A stretch of DNA of 64,000 bases from Streptomyces albipurpureus (GTDB lineage Bacteria; Actinomycetota; Actinomycetes; Streptomycetales; Streptomycetaceae): positions 155,853 to 219,852 of the forward strand of contig NZ_JAMQAW010000024.1 of the NCBI RefSeq assembly GCF_023701525.1, read 5' to 3'. The notes below the pieces were generated by a model. It saw only the letters and a program-made list of their open reading frames with translations. It did no database searches and was not told where the DNA came from. The position numbers were made by a program, and so were the translations under genes. Position 1 is the stretch's first letter. Every line of letters starts with the position of its first letter. Below are positions 43,141 to 51,445 of the stretch, one piece after another.

Positions 43141-44481
43141 ATGCAGCCCAACACCCTGCTCGACGCCTTGCTGGACGAGGCTGGCTTCTCCCACGCGGGC
43201 CTGGCCGCACGGGTCAACCAGGCCGGTCGCGCCAGGGGCCTGTCCCTGCGGTACGAACACACGGCGGTGGCCCGGTGGCTCAAGGGACAGCGCCCGCGGG
43301 GCCAGGTACCGGATCTGATCTGCGAGGTGCTCGCCGAGCGCTTGCGCCGCGCCCTCACCCTGGGCGACATCGGCCTTGGTGTGGACGGGGGCGCGGCGAT
43401 CGAGGCGGGCTCACCGCTCACCGGGTTCGTGGAACGCGCCACCGCCCTCTGGCGCTCGGACGAGCAGCAGCGCCGGCACATCATCGAGGCACCCGCGGTC
43501 ACCGGTACCCCCGCCGTCATGCCCGTATGGGAGTGGGAGAACCCGCCCGAGGACGCGGATGTGTCGCGATCGGGGCAGACCCGTGTCTCACCGGCCGACA
43601 TCATCACGCTGCGGGCCGCGCGGGCGCACTATGAGTTGATGTATCGCAAGGCGGGCGGCATGGCGACCCGGGCGCGGATCGTCGGATTCCTCAACGTCGA
43701 GACGGCACCACTGCTGCGCGGCTCCTACAACGACGCGCTCGGCCGTCAACTCCACCGGGCTGCCGGAGGGTTGGTCGCGGTCGCCGGGATCTGCGCCTAT
43801 GACTCCGATGCGCATGGGCTCGCCCAACGCTACTTCCACCAGGCGCTACGGCTGGCCAAGGCCAGTAACGACCGGGGGCTCGGCGCGTATGTGATCGCCC
43901 TGCTGGTCAATCAGGCGCTGTTCCTCGGCGAGTACCGGCAGGCGGTGGCGTTCGCGGAGGCGGCGCTACGGGCCGCCGGCGGTGAGATCACTCCTGCTCT
44001 GGCGTCCGATCTCCAGGTGATGCAGGCCAAGGCGTACGCCCGGCTCGGTGATCACGCGGCGGCGCTGCGCTGCATCCAGCGCGCCGAGCAGGAGGCGGCG
44101 CGCATCCAGCCGCGCAGTGAGCCGGATGAGACCGGCTACGTCCAGCCGGGGCTGATCAATGTGCAGGCCGCCGAGGCGCTGCTCAGTCTCGGGGATCTGA
44201 ACGCCGCCCATGACCATGCGGCGACGGCCGTGGGCGCACCGGCGCACGACCGGGGCCGGGTCCATCGGCTGGCGATGCTCTGTCAGGTCGAGTTGCGCAG
44301 GGGAGAGGCCGATCGGGCCGCGCTGACGGCGGCGGAGATGGCGGAGCAAGCGCGGGGGATGGAGTCACAGCGGTTGCGGGACCGGCTGCGAGCGGTGCGG
44401 GAGCAACTGGTGGTGAGCGATTCCACGCAGGCCAAGGAAGCGGCCGAACTGATCGACGGCGCGTTGCGCATGCCCCTGTGA
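43141..44481 (+). CDS. NsdA-like helix-turn-helix/TPR regulator
   Basis: A 446-residue cytosolic regulator. Residues about 5-75 form an XRE-like DNA-binding domain (LLDALLDEAGFSHAGLAARV, YEHTAVARWLKGQRPRGQVP). The C-terminal 250 residues are helical repeats of TPR type (AHGLAQRYFHQALRLAKASN; QALFLGEYRQAVAFAEAALR; LQVMQAKAYARLGDHAAALR). This architecture is that of streptomycete developmental/antibiotic repressors such as NsdA. GGAGGGG immediately precedes ATG 43141; the longer open frame upstream is not supported. A perfect palindrome upstream could be its operator. The ligand or peptide bound by the TPR part is unknown. Confidence 0.82.
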   Translation: MQPNTLLDALLDEAGFSHAGLAARVNQAGRARGLSLRYEHTAVARWLKGQRPRGQVPDLICEVLAERLRRALTLGDIGLGVDGGAAIEAGSPLTGFVERATALWRSDEQQRRHIIEAPAVTGTPAVMPVWEWENPPEDADVSRSGQTRVSPADIITLRAARAHYELMYRKAGGMATRARIVGFLNVETAPLLRGSYNDALGRQLHRAAGGLVAVAGICAYDSDAHGLAQRYFHQALRLAKASNDRGLGAYVIALLVNQALFLGEYRQAVAFAEAALRAAGGEITPALASDLQVMQAKAYARLGDHAAALRCIQRAEQEAARIQPRSEPDETGYVQPGLINVQAAEALLSLGDLNAAHDHAATAVGAPAHDRGRVHRLAMLCQVELRRGEADRAALTAAEMAEQARGMESQRLRDRLRAVREQLVVSDSTQAKEAAELIDGALRMPL

Positions 44482-44693
44482 TCCGGGCGTTGCGGTTGCC
44501 ACGCGGGGAATGACCCCGGTGGTGGCGCCCGTGCCACCGTCAGCGGACGGGGAGCGAGCGGTCTGGCGGGACCGTATGCCTCGGGGTGTCCGGAACAGTT
44601 CCATCCAGCCCGGTCCTGGGCGCCGCCCGATTCCCCTCCGGCCCGCTGCCTGCTCCGATGTTGCCACCGACTGGTCGAAAGGTGGCAGAAACA

Positions 44694-45224
44694 GTGCAGT
44701 GGATGAACCTTAATGAACAAACTGTGTATGAGAATCGCTGGTTCACCGTCAACCTCGCGGACGTCGAACTCCCCGACGGCCGGCATCTGGACCACTTCCT
44801 CATCAGGATGCGGCCCGTCGCCATCGCAACGGCGATCAACTCGGCGAACGAGGTACTGATGCTCTGGCGACACCGCTTCATCACCGATAGTTGGGGTTGG
44901 GAGCTGGCCGCGGGGGTCGTCGAGGACGGCGAGGACATCGCGAGCGCGGCGGCTCGCGAGATGGAGGAGGAGACGGGTTGGCGCCCGGGTCCGCTCAAAC
45001 CGCTGATGACCGTGGAGCCGTCGAACGGGCTCACCGACTCCCGACACCATCTCTACTGGGCGGACAGCGCCACCTACATCGGGCATCCCGAGGACGACTT
45101 CGAGTCCTCACGGCGTGAGTGGGTGCCCCTGAAACTGGTGCCCGACATGATCGCGCGCGGCGAGGTCCCGGCCGCCAACATGGCGGCCGGGCTGTTGATG
45201 CTGCATCAACTGCGCCTGGGCTGA
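44694..45224 (+). CDS. Nudix hydrolase (ADP-ribose pyrophosphatase-like)
   Basis: A 176-residue Mg-dependent pyrophosphohydrolase. The Nudix box G-x5-E-x7-R-E-x2-E-E-x-G-W is complete (GVVEDGE, AAAREMEEETGW, about residues 81-103). N-terminal strands (NRWFTVNLADVELPDGRHLD) and EVLMLWRHRFITDSWGWELA resemble ADP-ribose pyrophosphatases; the exact nucleotide is not readable. GTG at 44694 has AAAGGTGG at good spacing; ATG three codons later (44703) is an alternative. It stands alone after the NsdA-like gene. Confidence 0.9.
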   Translation: MQWMNLNEQTVYENRWFTVNLADVELPDGRHLDHFLIRMRPVAIATAINSANEVLMLWRHRFITDSWGWELAAGVVEDGEDIASAAAREMEEETGWRPGPLKPLMTVEPSNGLTDSRHHLYWADSATYIGHPEDDFESSRREWVPLKLVPDMIARGEVPAANMAAGLLMLHQLRLG

Positions 45225-45272
45225 GGGCGACCGAGAGGGCCCGGGGCGTCTCGCACGGGGAAGGGCGACGGG

Positions 45273-46133
45273 TCAGGAGTACGAGTAGAAGCCCGAGCCC
45301 GTCTTACGGCCGAGACGCCCCGCGTCCACCATCCGCTGGAGCAGCGGGGGCGCGGCGTACAGCGGCTCCTTGTACTCGGCGTACATGGAGTCCGCCACTG
45401 ACGCCACGGTGTCCAGGCCGATCAGATCGGCCAGCTTGAGCGGGCCCATGGGATGGGCGCAACCCAGCTCCATGCCGTTGTCGATGTCCTCCCGGCTGGC
45501 GATGCCGGACTCGAACATCCGGATCGCGGAGAGCAGATAGGGCATGAGCAGCGCGTTCACCACAAAGCCCGAGCGGTCCTGAGCGCGGATGGCGTGCTTG
45601 TTCAGCAGTTGCTGGACGACGGCCTCCGAGCGCTTGATGGTCTCCTCGGATGTGGTGAGCGCCGGGATCAGCTCAACGAGCTGTTGGACCGGCGCCGGGT
45701 TGAAGAAGTGGATACCGATGACCTGGTCCGGCCGTGAGGTGGCGACCGCCAGTTTCACCAGGGGAATGGAGGAGGTGTTGGAGGCGAGGATGGCGTCCTG
45801 CCGGGTCACCACCTGGTCGAGCACCTGGAAGATCTCGGTCTTCACCTGCTCGTTCTCCACCACGGCCTCGATGACGAGATCGCGGTCGGCGAACTCTCCG
45901 AGGTCGGTGGTGAAGCTCAGCCGCGTCAGGGTCTCGTCCCGCTCGGCCTCAGTGATCTTGCCGCGCTCGGCGGCTTTCGAGAGGGAGTTGATCAGGCGGG
46001 TACGGCCGATCTCCAGGGCCTCTCCCGTGGTTTCGGCAACCTTCACCTCCAGGCCGCTGCGGGCGCACACCTCTGCGATGCCCGCGCCCATCTGGCCACA
46101 GCCCACCACTCCGACGCGTGCAATGTCGGCCAT
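45273..46133 (-). CDS. 3-hydroxybutyryl-CoA dehydrogenase
   Basis: NAD(P)-dependent oxidation or reduction of 3-hydroxybutyryl-CoA/acetoacetyl-CoA, used in butyrate, PHB or ethylmalonyl-CoA metabolism. 286 residues. Rossmann motif GVVGCGQMGAGIAEVC at the N-terminus, catalytic His in GIHFFNPAPVQQLVEL with the preceding SNTSSIPLVKLA, and the C-terminal dimer domain (FVVNALLMPYLLSAIRMFES; MGPLKLADLIGLDTV). ATG at 46133 is used; GTG at 46145 is an equally good start four codons earlier. The gene is convergent with the Nudix gene and monocistronic in appearance. Confidence 0.94.
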   Translation of the reverse strand: MADIARVGVVGCGQMGAGIAEVCARSGLEVKVAETTGEALEIGRTRLINSLSKAAERGKITEAERDETLTRLSFTTDLGEFADRDLVIEAVVENEQVKTEIFQVLDQVVTRQDAILASNTSSIPLVKLAVATSRPDQVIGIHFFNPAPVQQLVELIPALTTSEETIKRSEAVVQQLLNKHAIRAQDRSGFVVNALLMPYLLSAIRMFESGIASREDIDNGMELGCAHPMGPLKLADLIGLDTVASVADSMYAEYKEPLYAAPPLLQRMVDAGRLGRKTGSGFYSYS

Positions 46134-46312
46134 TGTGTCCGTCACCTCGTGCCTTTCGCTGATCTGGGGTGGCGCGGCCTCCGTATGGTTTCGGTGCCGG
46201 CCTCGACCCTCCGACGTTACTGCGGACACCGGTGTACAGAGCGGCCAGGGGCGGGGAAGCCATGCGATAAGGCGATCGGCGGTCACGGCAGAGCGAGAGG
46301 CACGGACGTCAT

Positions 46313-47596
46313 ATGGGGCATATCGGACGATTGGTTGAGTCTGTCAGTAGGAGGGGGTTGATGGCCACCGCCGCGGGAGTGCTGGCCGGGGTCACGGTCG
46401 CCGGTGACGCCGCCGCCGAAGCCGGTGGTCAGCGCGAGCGGACGGTACGCGGACAGGTGCGGGAGTTTCGCGGTATGTGGCTGGCGACCGTCAGTAACCG
46501 CGACTGGCCGTCCGTATCCGGTCTGAGCGCCACCCAGCAGCGCGGCGAACTGCTCGCCCATCTCGACACCGCCGTCGAGCGCGGTCTCAACGCGGTCGCC
46601 TTCCAGGTCAGACCTGCGGCGGACGCTCTGTGGCCATCCCCTCACGAGCCGTGGTCCCACTGGCTGACGGGGACCCAGGGCAAGAACCCCGGCTGGGACC
46701 CGCTCGGCACCGCCGTCGACGAAGCGCACCGCCGCGGGCTGGAACTGCACGCCTGGTTCAACCCCTATCGGGTCGCGGTGCACGAGGATCCCACCCGGTT
46801 GTCCGCCGATCACCCCGCGCGCCAGCACCCGGACTGGGTGCTCCCGTACGGCGGAAAGCTCTACTACAACCCCGGTCTGCCCGAGGTTCGTGCCTTCGTC
46901 CAGGACGCGATGCTCGATGCCGTACGCCGCTATGACATCGATGCCGTGCACTTCGACGACTACTTCTACCCGTATCCGGTGACCGGACGGAGCTTCGACG
47001 ACGATCAGGCCTTCGCCCGGTACGGGGGTGAGTTCGCTGACCGGGCGGCCTGGCGGCGCGACAACATCGATCTGTTGATCCGGGAGATGTCCGAGCGGAT
47101 CAAGGAGACCAGGGCGGGTGTCCGTTTTGGCATCAGTCCCTTCGCGGTCTGGCGCAACGCGACCACCGATCCGCTCGGCTCCGACACCAGGGCGGGCATC
47201 GAGACCTATGACGATCTGCACGCGGACACCCGTCGATGGGTCCAGCAGGGGTGGATCGACTATGTCGTTCCCCAGGTCTACTGGCACATCGGGTTCGCGG
47301 CCGCCGACTACGCCAAGGTGCTCCCATGGTGGAACGACCTGGTCCAGGGCACCGATGTGAGCCTCTACATCGGTGAGGCGCTCTACAAGGCGGGTGACCC
47401 GGCCCAGCCGGCGGCCTGGCAGGACCCGGCCGAGCTCTCCCGGCATCTGACGTTGGCGCGGAGCTACGACCGGGTGGAGGGGCACTGCTTCTTCTCCGCC
47501 CGGGAAGTGGCGAAGGACCGGAACGGGGCGATGGCCAGAGTGGTGGCCGACCACTACGGAGGGCCAGCGGTCCTGCGCGGAGGCGAGCGCCGCTAG
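46313..47596 (+). CDS. Tat-exported glycoside-hydrolase-like protein (GHL10/DUF187 family)
   Basis: A secreted 427-residue TIM-barrel protein of the GHL10 family, related to amidohydrolase/glycosidase-like enzymes that act on peptidoglycan or other glycans. The N-terminus carries a twin-arginine signal (VSRRGLMATAAGVLAGVTV, Ala-rich cleavage region near residue 36). The core shows REFRGMWLATVSNRDWPS, FQVRPAADALWPS, LELHAWFNPYRV and the acidic YDIDAVHFDDYFYPYPV near the putative active site, then FGISPFAVWRNA and VVPQVYWHIGF. Export as a folded protein would use the Tat system whose tatC opens this window. A hairpin follows at 47649-47671. Confidence 0.9.
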   Translation: MGHIGRLVESVSRRGLMATAAGVLAGVTVAGDAAAEAGGQRERTVRGQVREFRGMWLATVSNRDWPSVSGLSATQQRGELLAHLDTAVERGLNAVAFQVRPAADALWPSPHEPWSHWLTGTQGKNPGWDPLGTAVDEAHRRGLELHAWFNPYRVAVHEDPTRLSADHPARQHPDWVLPYGGKLYYNPGLPEVRAFVQDAMLDAVRRYDIDAVHFDDYFYPYPVTGRSFDDDQAFARYGGEFADRAAWRRDNIDLLIREMSERIKETRAGVRFGISPFAVWRNATTDPLGSDTRAGIETYDDLHADTRRWVQQGWIDYVVPQVYWHIGFAAADYAKVLPWWNDLVQGTDVSLYIGEALYKAGDPAQPAAWQDPAELSRHLTLARSYDRVEGHCFFSAREVAKDRNGAMARVVADHYGGPAVLRGGERR

Positions 47597-47648
47597 CCCA
47601 GGGGCCGCGATCATCGCCGGAGCCGACCCGACTCGCCCATCGCGGTGA

Positions 47649-47671
47649 CGGGCCGTTGCGGCAACGGCCCG
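47649..47671 (+). terminator. Terminator after the GHL10-like gene
   Basis: Perfect 10-bp arms CGGGCCGTTG (47649-47658) and CAACGGCCCG (47662-47671) around CGG, 52 bp after the stop. The remaining 180 bp up to the DUF1918 gene show no gene. Confidence 0.75.
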
Positions 47672-47850
47672 ACCCGTGACGAAACGGGCCGGACCGAGGT
47701 CGCGGGTAGGAGCCGGTCCGGGGGAGCTGTCGCTGGTGTCCCCGGGGCCGGCCCTGCGGAATCCGCTGTCGTGCCAGCGCCCCGGTGCCGACGGCGGACG
47801 ATGCCGGTGCGCCAGGGGCCGACGAGGAGTGGATCAAGTAGGCGAGTGGA

Positions 47851-48042
47851 TCAAGCCGGTTCGTGCGGCTGGACAATGGTGTCGGGACCAGGCGAGAGCA
47901 CCGTCTCGTGCCCGTCCTCGAAGCGCACCCGGTACGGCGGATCGCCATTCTCGCCGAGTACTTCGACGACCTCGGCGATCCGGTCGTGCTGGCCCACGAT
48001 CCGACCGTGCACCACCAGCCTGTCGCTCACATTCGCATGCAT
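47851..48042 (-). CDS. DUF1918 domain-containing small protein
   Basis: A 63-residue protein with the DUF1918 fold, an SH3-like small beta barrel: GDRLVV-like SDRLVVHGRIVGQHDRIAEV, EVLGENGDPPYRVRFEDGHE and a C-terminal FSPG-like LSPGPDTIV. These actinobacterial proteins have no known function. A strong AAGGAGG lies 9 nt upstream of ATG 48042, supporting real translation. It is monocistronic in appearance. Confidence 0.88.
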   Translation of the reverse strand: MHANVSDRLVVHGRIVGQHDRIAEVVEVLGENGDPPYRVRFEDGHETVLSPGPDTIVQPHEPA

Positions 48043-48215
48043 CGAGGGTGACCTCCTTGCAGGCAGTGTCGTGTCTTTGAGTCTACGACCGGCAGCGAGC
48101 GGCGCACCATCGGCTGATCGCGCGACCCGAGGCGGCCATCCCGCCGGGCCATGATCCGATCGCCGGGTGGGACGTCAGCCGCTCTCGGCGATGCCGGCGA
48201 CCGGGCCCGCGAGGA

Positions 48216-49172
48216 TCAGCTGCGTACCCGCTGGGTGACGGCGATGCACACCAGCACCGCGACCGCGGCCACCGGGGCGGCCGGAGGGAGCCGTTCGCCC
48301 AGCAGGATCACCGACCAGACCAAGGTGAGCAGCGGCTGACCGAGCTGGAGCTGACTGGCCCTGGCGATGCCGATGGCAGCCATGCCGCGGTACCAGACAT
48401 AGAGCCCGAAGAAGGTGGAGACGACAGCGACCCAGACCACTCCCACCACACCCTGGGGCGACAGCCGCACGGGTTCGAATGCCAGCGCCACGGCCGAGCC
48501 CACCGCCGCGAACGGCAGACACAGCATCAACGCCCAGCCGATCACCTGCCAGCCCGGCATCTCCCGGGCCAACCCGCCGCCCTCGGTGTAGCCCGCCGCA
48601 CAGACCAGCAGCGCGCCGAAGAGATAGAGATCTCCGCTCTGGAGCGAGCCGCCGCTCTGGGACACCGTGAAGGCGATCACCACGGCCGCACCAGCACCCG
48701 CCGCCAGCCAGAACGCCGCTGAGGGGCGACGACCGGTGCGTACGGCGGCGAACACGGCGGTCGTCAACGGCAGCAGGCCCACCACCACGGCCGCGTGGGA
48801 ACTGGTGGAGGTCTGCAGTGCGAGAGAGGTCAGCAGCGGGAAGCCCACCACCACACCCCCGCCGACGACCGCGAGGGGGCCCCAGTGGCGGCGTTCGGGC
48901 AGTGGCACCCGTAGCGCCAGCAGAAAGCCGCCCGCCACCAGTGCCGCAAGGACCGACCGCACGCAGACCAGCGACCACGGGCCGAAGGAATCCAGGCCCC
49001 AGACCGTGGAGGGAAAGGTGAGCGAGAAGGCCATCACTCCGAGTACGGCGAGCAGCGTGCCCGAGGCCGCCGGTTCGGTGGTCGCCGCGCGGACCTCCCC
49101 GCCGACGTCCGCAACCGGTGGGGTGCTCACCGCTATCGACCCGGAGGGAGTAGCGCTATCCTGTGCTGTCAT
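48216..49172 (-). CDS. EamA-family (DMT superfamily) transporter
   Basis: A 318-residue membrane protein made of two EamA repeats with about ten helices (LLAVLGVMAFSLTFPSTVWG at the start of repeat 1; GDLYLFGALLVCAAGYTEGG for repeat 2; LYVWYRGMAAIGIARASQLQ near the end). Such proteins export amino acids or other metabolites; the substrate is unknown. Its ATG (49172-49170) overlaps the ATG of the divergent MocR gene on the other strand. MocR/PdxR regulators often control a neighbouring transporter or PLP gene, so it is the probable target. Confidence 0.88.
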   Translation of the reverse strand: MTAQDSATPSGSIAVSTPPVADVGGEVRAATTEPAASGTLLAVLGVMAFSLTFPSTVWGLDSFGPWSLVCVRSVLAALVAGGFLLALRVPLPERRHWGPLAVVGGGVVVGFPLLTSLALQTSTSSHAAVVVGLLPLTTAVFAAVRTGRRPSAAFWLAAGAGAAVVIAFTVSQSGGSLQSGDLYLFGALLVCAAGYTEGGGLAREMPGWQVIGWALMLCLPFAAVGSAVALAFEPVRLSPQGVVGVVWVAVVSTFFGLYVWYRGMAAIGIARASQLQLGQPLLTLVWSVILLGERLPPAAPVAAVAVLVCIAVTQRVRS

Positions 49173-49173
49173 G
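49157..49173. promoter_or_regulatory. Overlapping divergent starts with -10 element
   Basis: The tetranucleotide CATG at 49170-49173 supplies ATG to the plus-strand MocR gene (49171) and, in reverse, to the minus-strand EamA gene (49172). TATCCT at 49157-49162 lies 8 nt before the MocR ATG, which is right for a -10 of a leaderless transcript. The heptamer CGCTATC occurs at 49131-49137 and 49154-49160, and TAGCGCTA (49151-49158) is a palindrome, so a regulator may bind here. Confidence 0.5.
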
Positions 49174-50616
49174 AATCAGCGTAGCAGTGGGGAAGAGCTC
49201 GCGGCTGAACTGAAGAAGGAGCTTGACCGCTACTCTCCAGGTGGGAAGCTGCCATCCAGCCGGGCCCTGGTAGAGCGCTATCGGGTCTCCCCCGTCACGG
49301 TCTCCCGCGCGCTGGCACAACTCGCCGCCGAGGGCCTCGTCATCACCCGGCCCGGCGCCGGTGCCTTTCTGGCCCGCCCTCGGGCCAAGGCCGCCGCCCC
49401 GGGGGACACCTCATGGCAGGAGGTCGCCCTCAGCGCCGAGACAGCGGCCGACCATGTGCCCCGCTCGGTCGATGCCTCCGGGGTGCTCGCCACACTTGCC
49501 GCGCCCCCACCAGGGGTCATCGAGTTCAACGGCGGCTATCTGCACCCCTCGCTCCAACCCGAGCGCGCGATGGCCGCCGCACTCGCCCGAGCCGCGCGCC
49601 GGCCCGGAGCATGGTCAAGACCGCCCGTCGAAGGCCTGCTCGAACTGCGCGAGTGGTTCGCCCGCGGCATCGGCTCGGATGTCGGAGCCGCCGACGTACT
49701 GATCACCGCCGGCGGCCAGGCAGCCCTCACCACCGCCCTGCGCGCGCTGGCACCCCCGGGCGCGCCGGTACTGGTCGAGTCACCCACCTATCCGGGCATG
49801 CTCGCCATCGCCCGTGCGGCCGGACTGCGGCCCGTACCCGTGCCGGTGGACGCCCGAGGCGTCCGTACGGAACTGCTCTCCGCGGCCTTCCAGGCCACCG
49901 GCGCACGGGTCTTCGTCTGCCAGCCGCTCTTCCAGAACCCCACGGGCGCGGTCCTCGCGCCGGAGCGTCGCCCCGAGGTGCTGCGCACAGCGCGCGAGGC
50001 CGGAGCGTTCATCGTGGAGGACGACTTCGCCCGGCGGCTGGTCCACTCAGGAGCGGGACCGCTCCCGGAGCCACTTGCGGCGGCCGACCCCGATGGTGTC
50101 GTCGTCCATGTGGGTTCGCTGACCAAGGTGACCTCACCCAGTCTGCGGGTCGGGGTGCTCGCCGCCCGTGGGCCGGTGCTGGACCGACTGCGCGCCATCC
50201 AGGTCGTGGACAACTTCTTTGTGTCCCGCCCGCTCCAGGAAGCCGCCCTGGAACTGGTCGGAGCCCCCGCCTGGAACCGCCACCTCCGTGCGGTGGGGGC
50301 CGAGTTGAGGGAGCGCCGGGACGCCATGGCGGCAGCGCTTGCCGGGCAGCTGCCCCAGCTGCTCCTCGCGACGGTTCCGGTCGGCGGCTACCACTTCTGG
50401 CTACGGCTGCCCGACGGCACCGACGAGACAGCGCTACTGGCCACCGCCCTACGCGAAGGGGTCGCCTTCGCACCGGGACGCCCCTACTTCTGCGCCGAGC
50501 CCCCGGGGGCGTACATCCGCGTCAGTTTCGCCGCGGTGGCGGGTGGCGCGGAAGTGGTGGAGGGCGTGCGACGGCTACGCGCGGCATGGGACGAGACCGA
50601 CCTGCTCACTCACTGA
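49171..50616 (+). CDS. MocR/PdxR-type GntR regulator with aminotransferase domain
   Basis: A 481-residue PLP-dependent transcription factor. The GntR winged helix (residues about 10-75; KLPSSRALVERYRVSPVTVS, LAQLAAEGLVITRPGAGAFL) is joined to a fold-type I aminotransferase domain (ITAGGQAALTTALRALAPPG; VLVESPTYPGMLAIARAAGL; QPLFQNPTGAVLAPERR; PLP lysine in HVGSLTKVTSPSLRVGVL). No ribosome-binding site precedes the ATG, consistent with a leaderless message. It is divergent from the EamA exporter. The effector is probably PLP or an amino acid adduct. Confidence 0.92.
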   Translation: MNQRSSGEELAAELKKELDRYSPGGKLPSSRALVERYRVSPVTVSRALAQLAAEGLVITRPGAGAFLARPRAKAAAPGDTSWQEVALSAETAADHVPRSVDASGVLATLAAPPPGVIEFNGGYLHPSLQPERAMAAALARAARRPGAWSRPPVEGLLELREWFARGIGSDVGAADVLITAGGQAALTTALRALAPPGAPVLVESPTYPGMLAIARAAGLRPVPVPVDARGVRTELLSAAFQATGARVFVCQPLFQNPTGAVLAPERRPEVLRTAREAGAFIVEDDFARRLVHSGAGPLPEPLAAADPDGVVVHVGSLTKVTSPSLRVGVLAARGPVLDRLRAIQVVDNFFVSRPLQEAALELVGAPAWNRHLRAVGAELRERRDAMAAALAGQLPQLLLATVPVGGYHFWLRLPDGTDETALLATALREGVAFAPGRPYFCAEPPGAYIRVSFAAVAGGAEVVEGVRRLRAAWDETDLLTH

Positions 50617-50794
50617 ACCTGCTCACACACCGGAGCCGCGGGTTCTTGGACACCTTCCCCGCTGAAGTCATTCTGCGCTCTACCCGGCCTCGGCCGTGGG
50701 CGAATCCCCTGACTCGCGGTCGACTTCCCAGGTCAGCGGAGTGAGTGACTCCGGTCACTTGACCGGTTCCGCTTGTGCCGCTCACCATCACGCC

Positions 50795-51370
50795 ATGAGT
50801 GTCCGGATCACGCTCGTGGCTGCCGCGCGCAGCTCCTCGATGCTTACCGAGCGTTTCGACGATGACCGCTCACCCGACCAGACCGGCTGGTACGAGGTGC
50901 AAACCGCCGCGCCGGTGCTCGTACCGCTCAACGCCGCCGAGCTGCGGTACTGCGCTCCGACGCTGTGCAGCCGGGCCACTGCCCAGGCTCTTGGCTTTGC
51001 TCCCATGGCCCAACCGGCGCTGCGCGGGTGTGACATGGGGCGTTGGCGCGGTCTCACTCTCGGTGAGGTGACCGCGGTGGAGCCGGATGCGGTGGACATC
51101 TGGCTCGCGGACCCGCGTTCGGCTCCGCACGGCGGTGAGTCGTTGCTGGCTTTCATCGGGAGGATAGGCACCTGGCTCGACACCCGCCCGGCTCAGGACG
51201 GCGGTTCCGTGGTGGCCGTCGCCGAGTCATCGGTGGTCCGGGCGGCGCTGGTGTACGTGCTCAACGCGCCGCCGTCCTCGTACTGGAACGTGGATGTGCG
51301 CCCGCTGTCCACCCTGGTCCTCACCGGCAGCGCAGGCTACTGGAAGTTGTGCCTCCAGACCGCTGCCTGA
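50795..51370 (+). CDS. Histidine-phosphatase-fold protein with degenerate catalytic motif
   Basis: A 191-residue protein of the phosphoglycerate-mutase-like superfamily. The first strand reads VRITLVAAARSS, where active members have LVRHGET, so the phospho-acceptor histidine is absent. Later blocks are recognisable: YCAPTLCSRATAQALGF (the S-x2-RA-x2-TA region), LRGCDMGRWRGLTLGEV and GGSVVAVAESSVVRAALVYVL, where the second catalytic His is also replaced (AESS for THGG). It is probably a non-catalytic binding protein. I recall relatives beside cobalt-transporter genes CbtA/B in streptomycetes; none occurs here. ATG at 50795. No B12 riboswitch was seen in the 178-bp gap upstream. Confidence 0.75.
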   Translation: MSVRITLVAAARSSSMLTERFDDDRSPDQTGWYEVQTAAPVLVPLNAAELRYCAPTLCSRATAQALGFAPMAQPALRGCDMGRWRGLTLGEVTAVEPDAVDIWLADPRSAPHGGESLLAFIGRIGTWLDTRPAQDGGSVVAVAESSVVRAALVYVLNAPPSSYWNVDVRPLSTLVLTGSAGYWKLCLQTAA

Positions 51371-51445
51371 GCGCCGCTGACCTCGGCCGACTCGATGGAT
51401 CCGGTCGAAGGGATCCATCGGGTCAGCCGAGTCGGCTTGGCCGGT

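Noticed and set aside
50617..50794. Cobalamin riboswitch before the histidine-phosphatase-like gene
   Set aside because: No B12-box-like conserved core was found; only short GTGAC/GTCAC-type repeats near 50745-50765.
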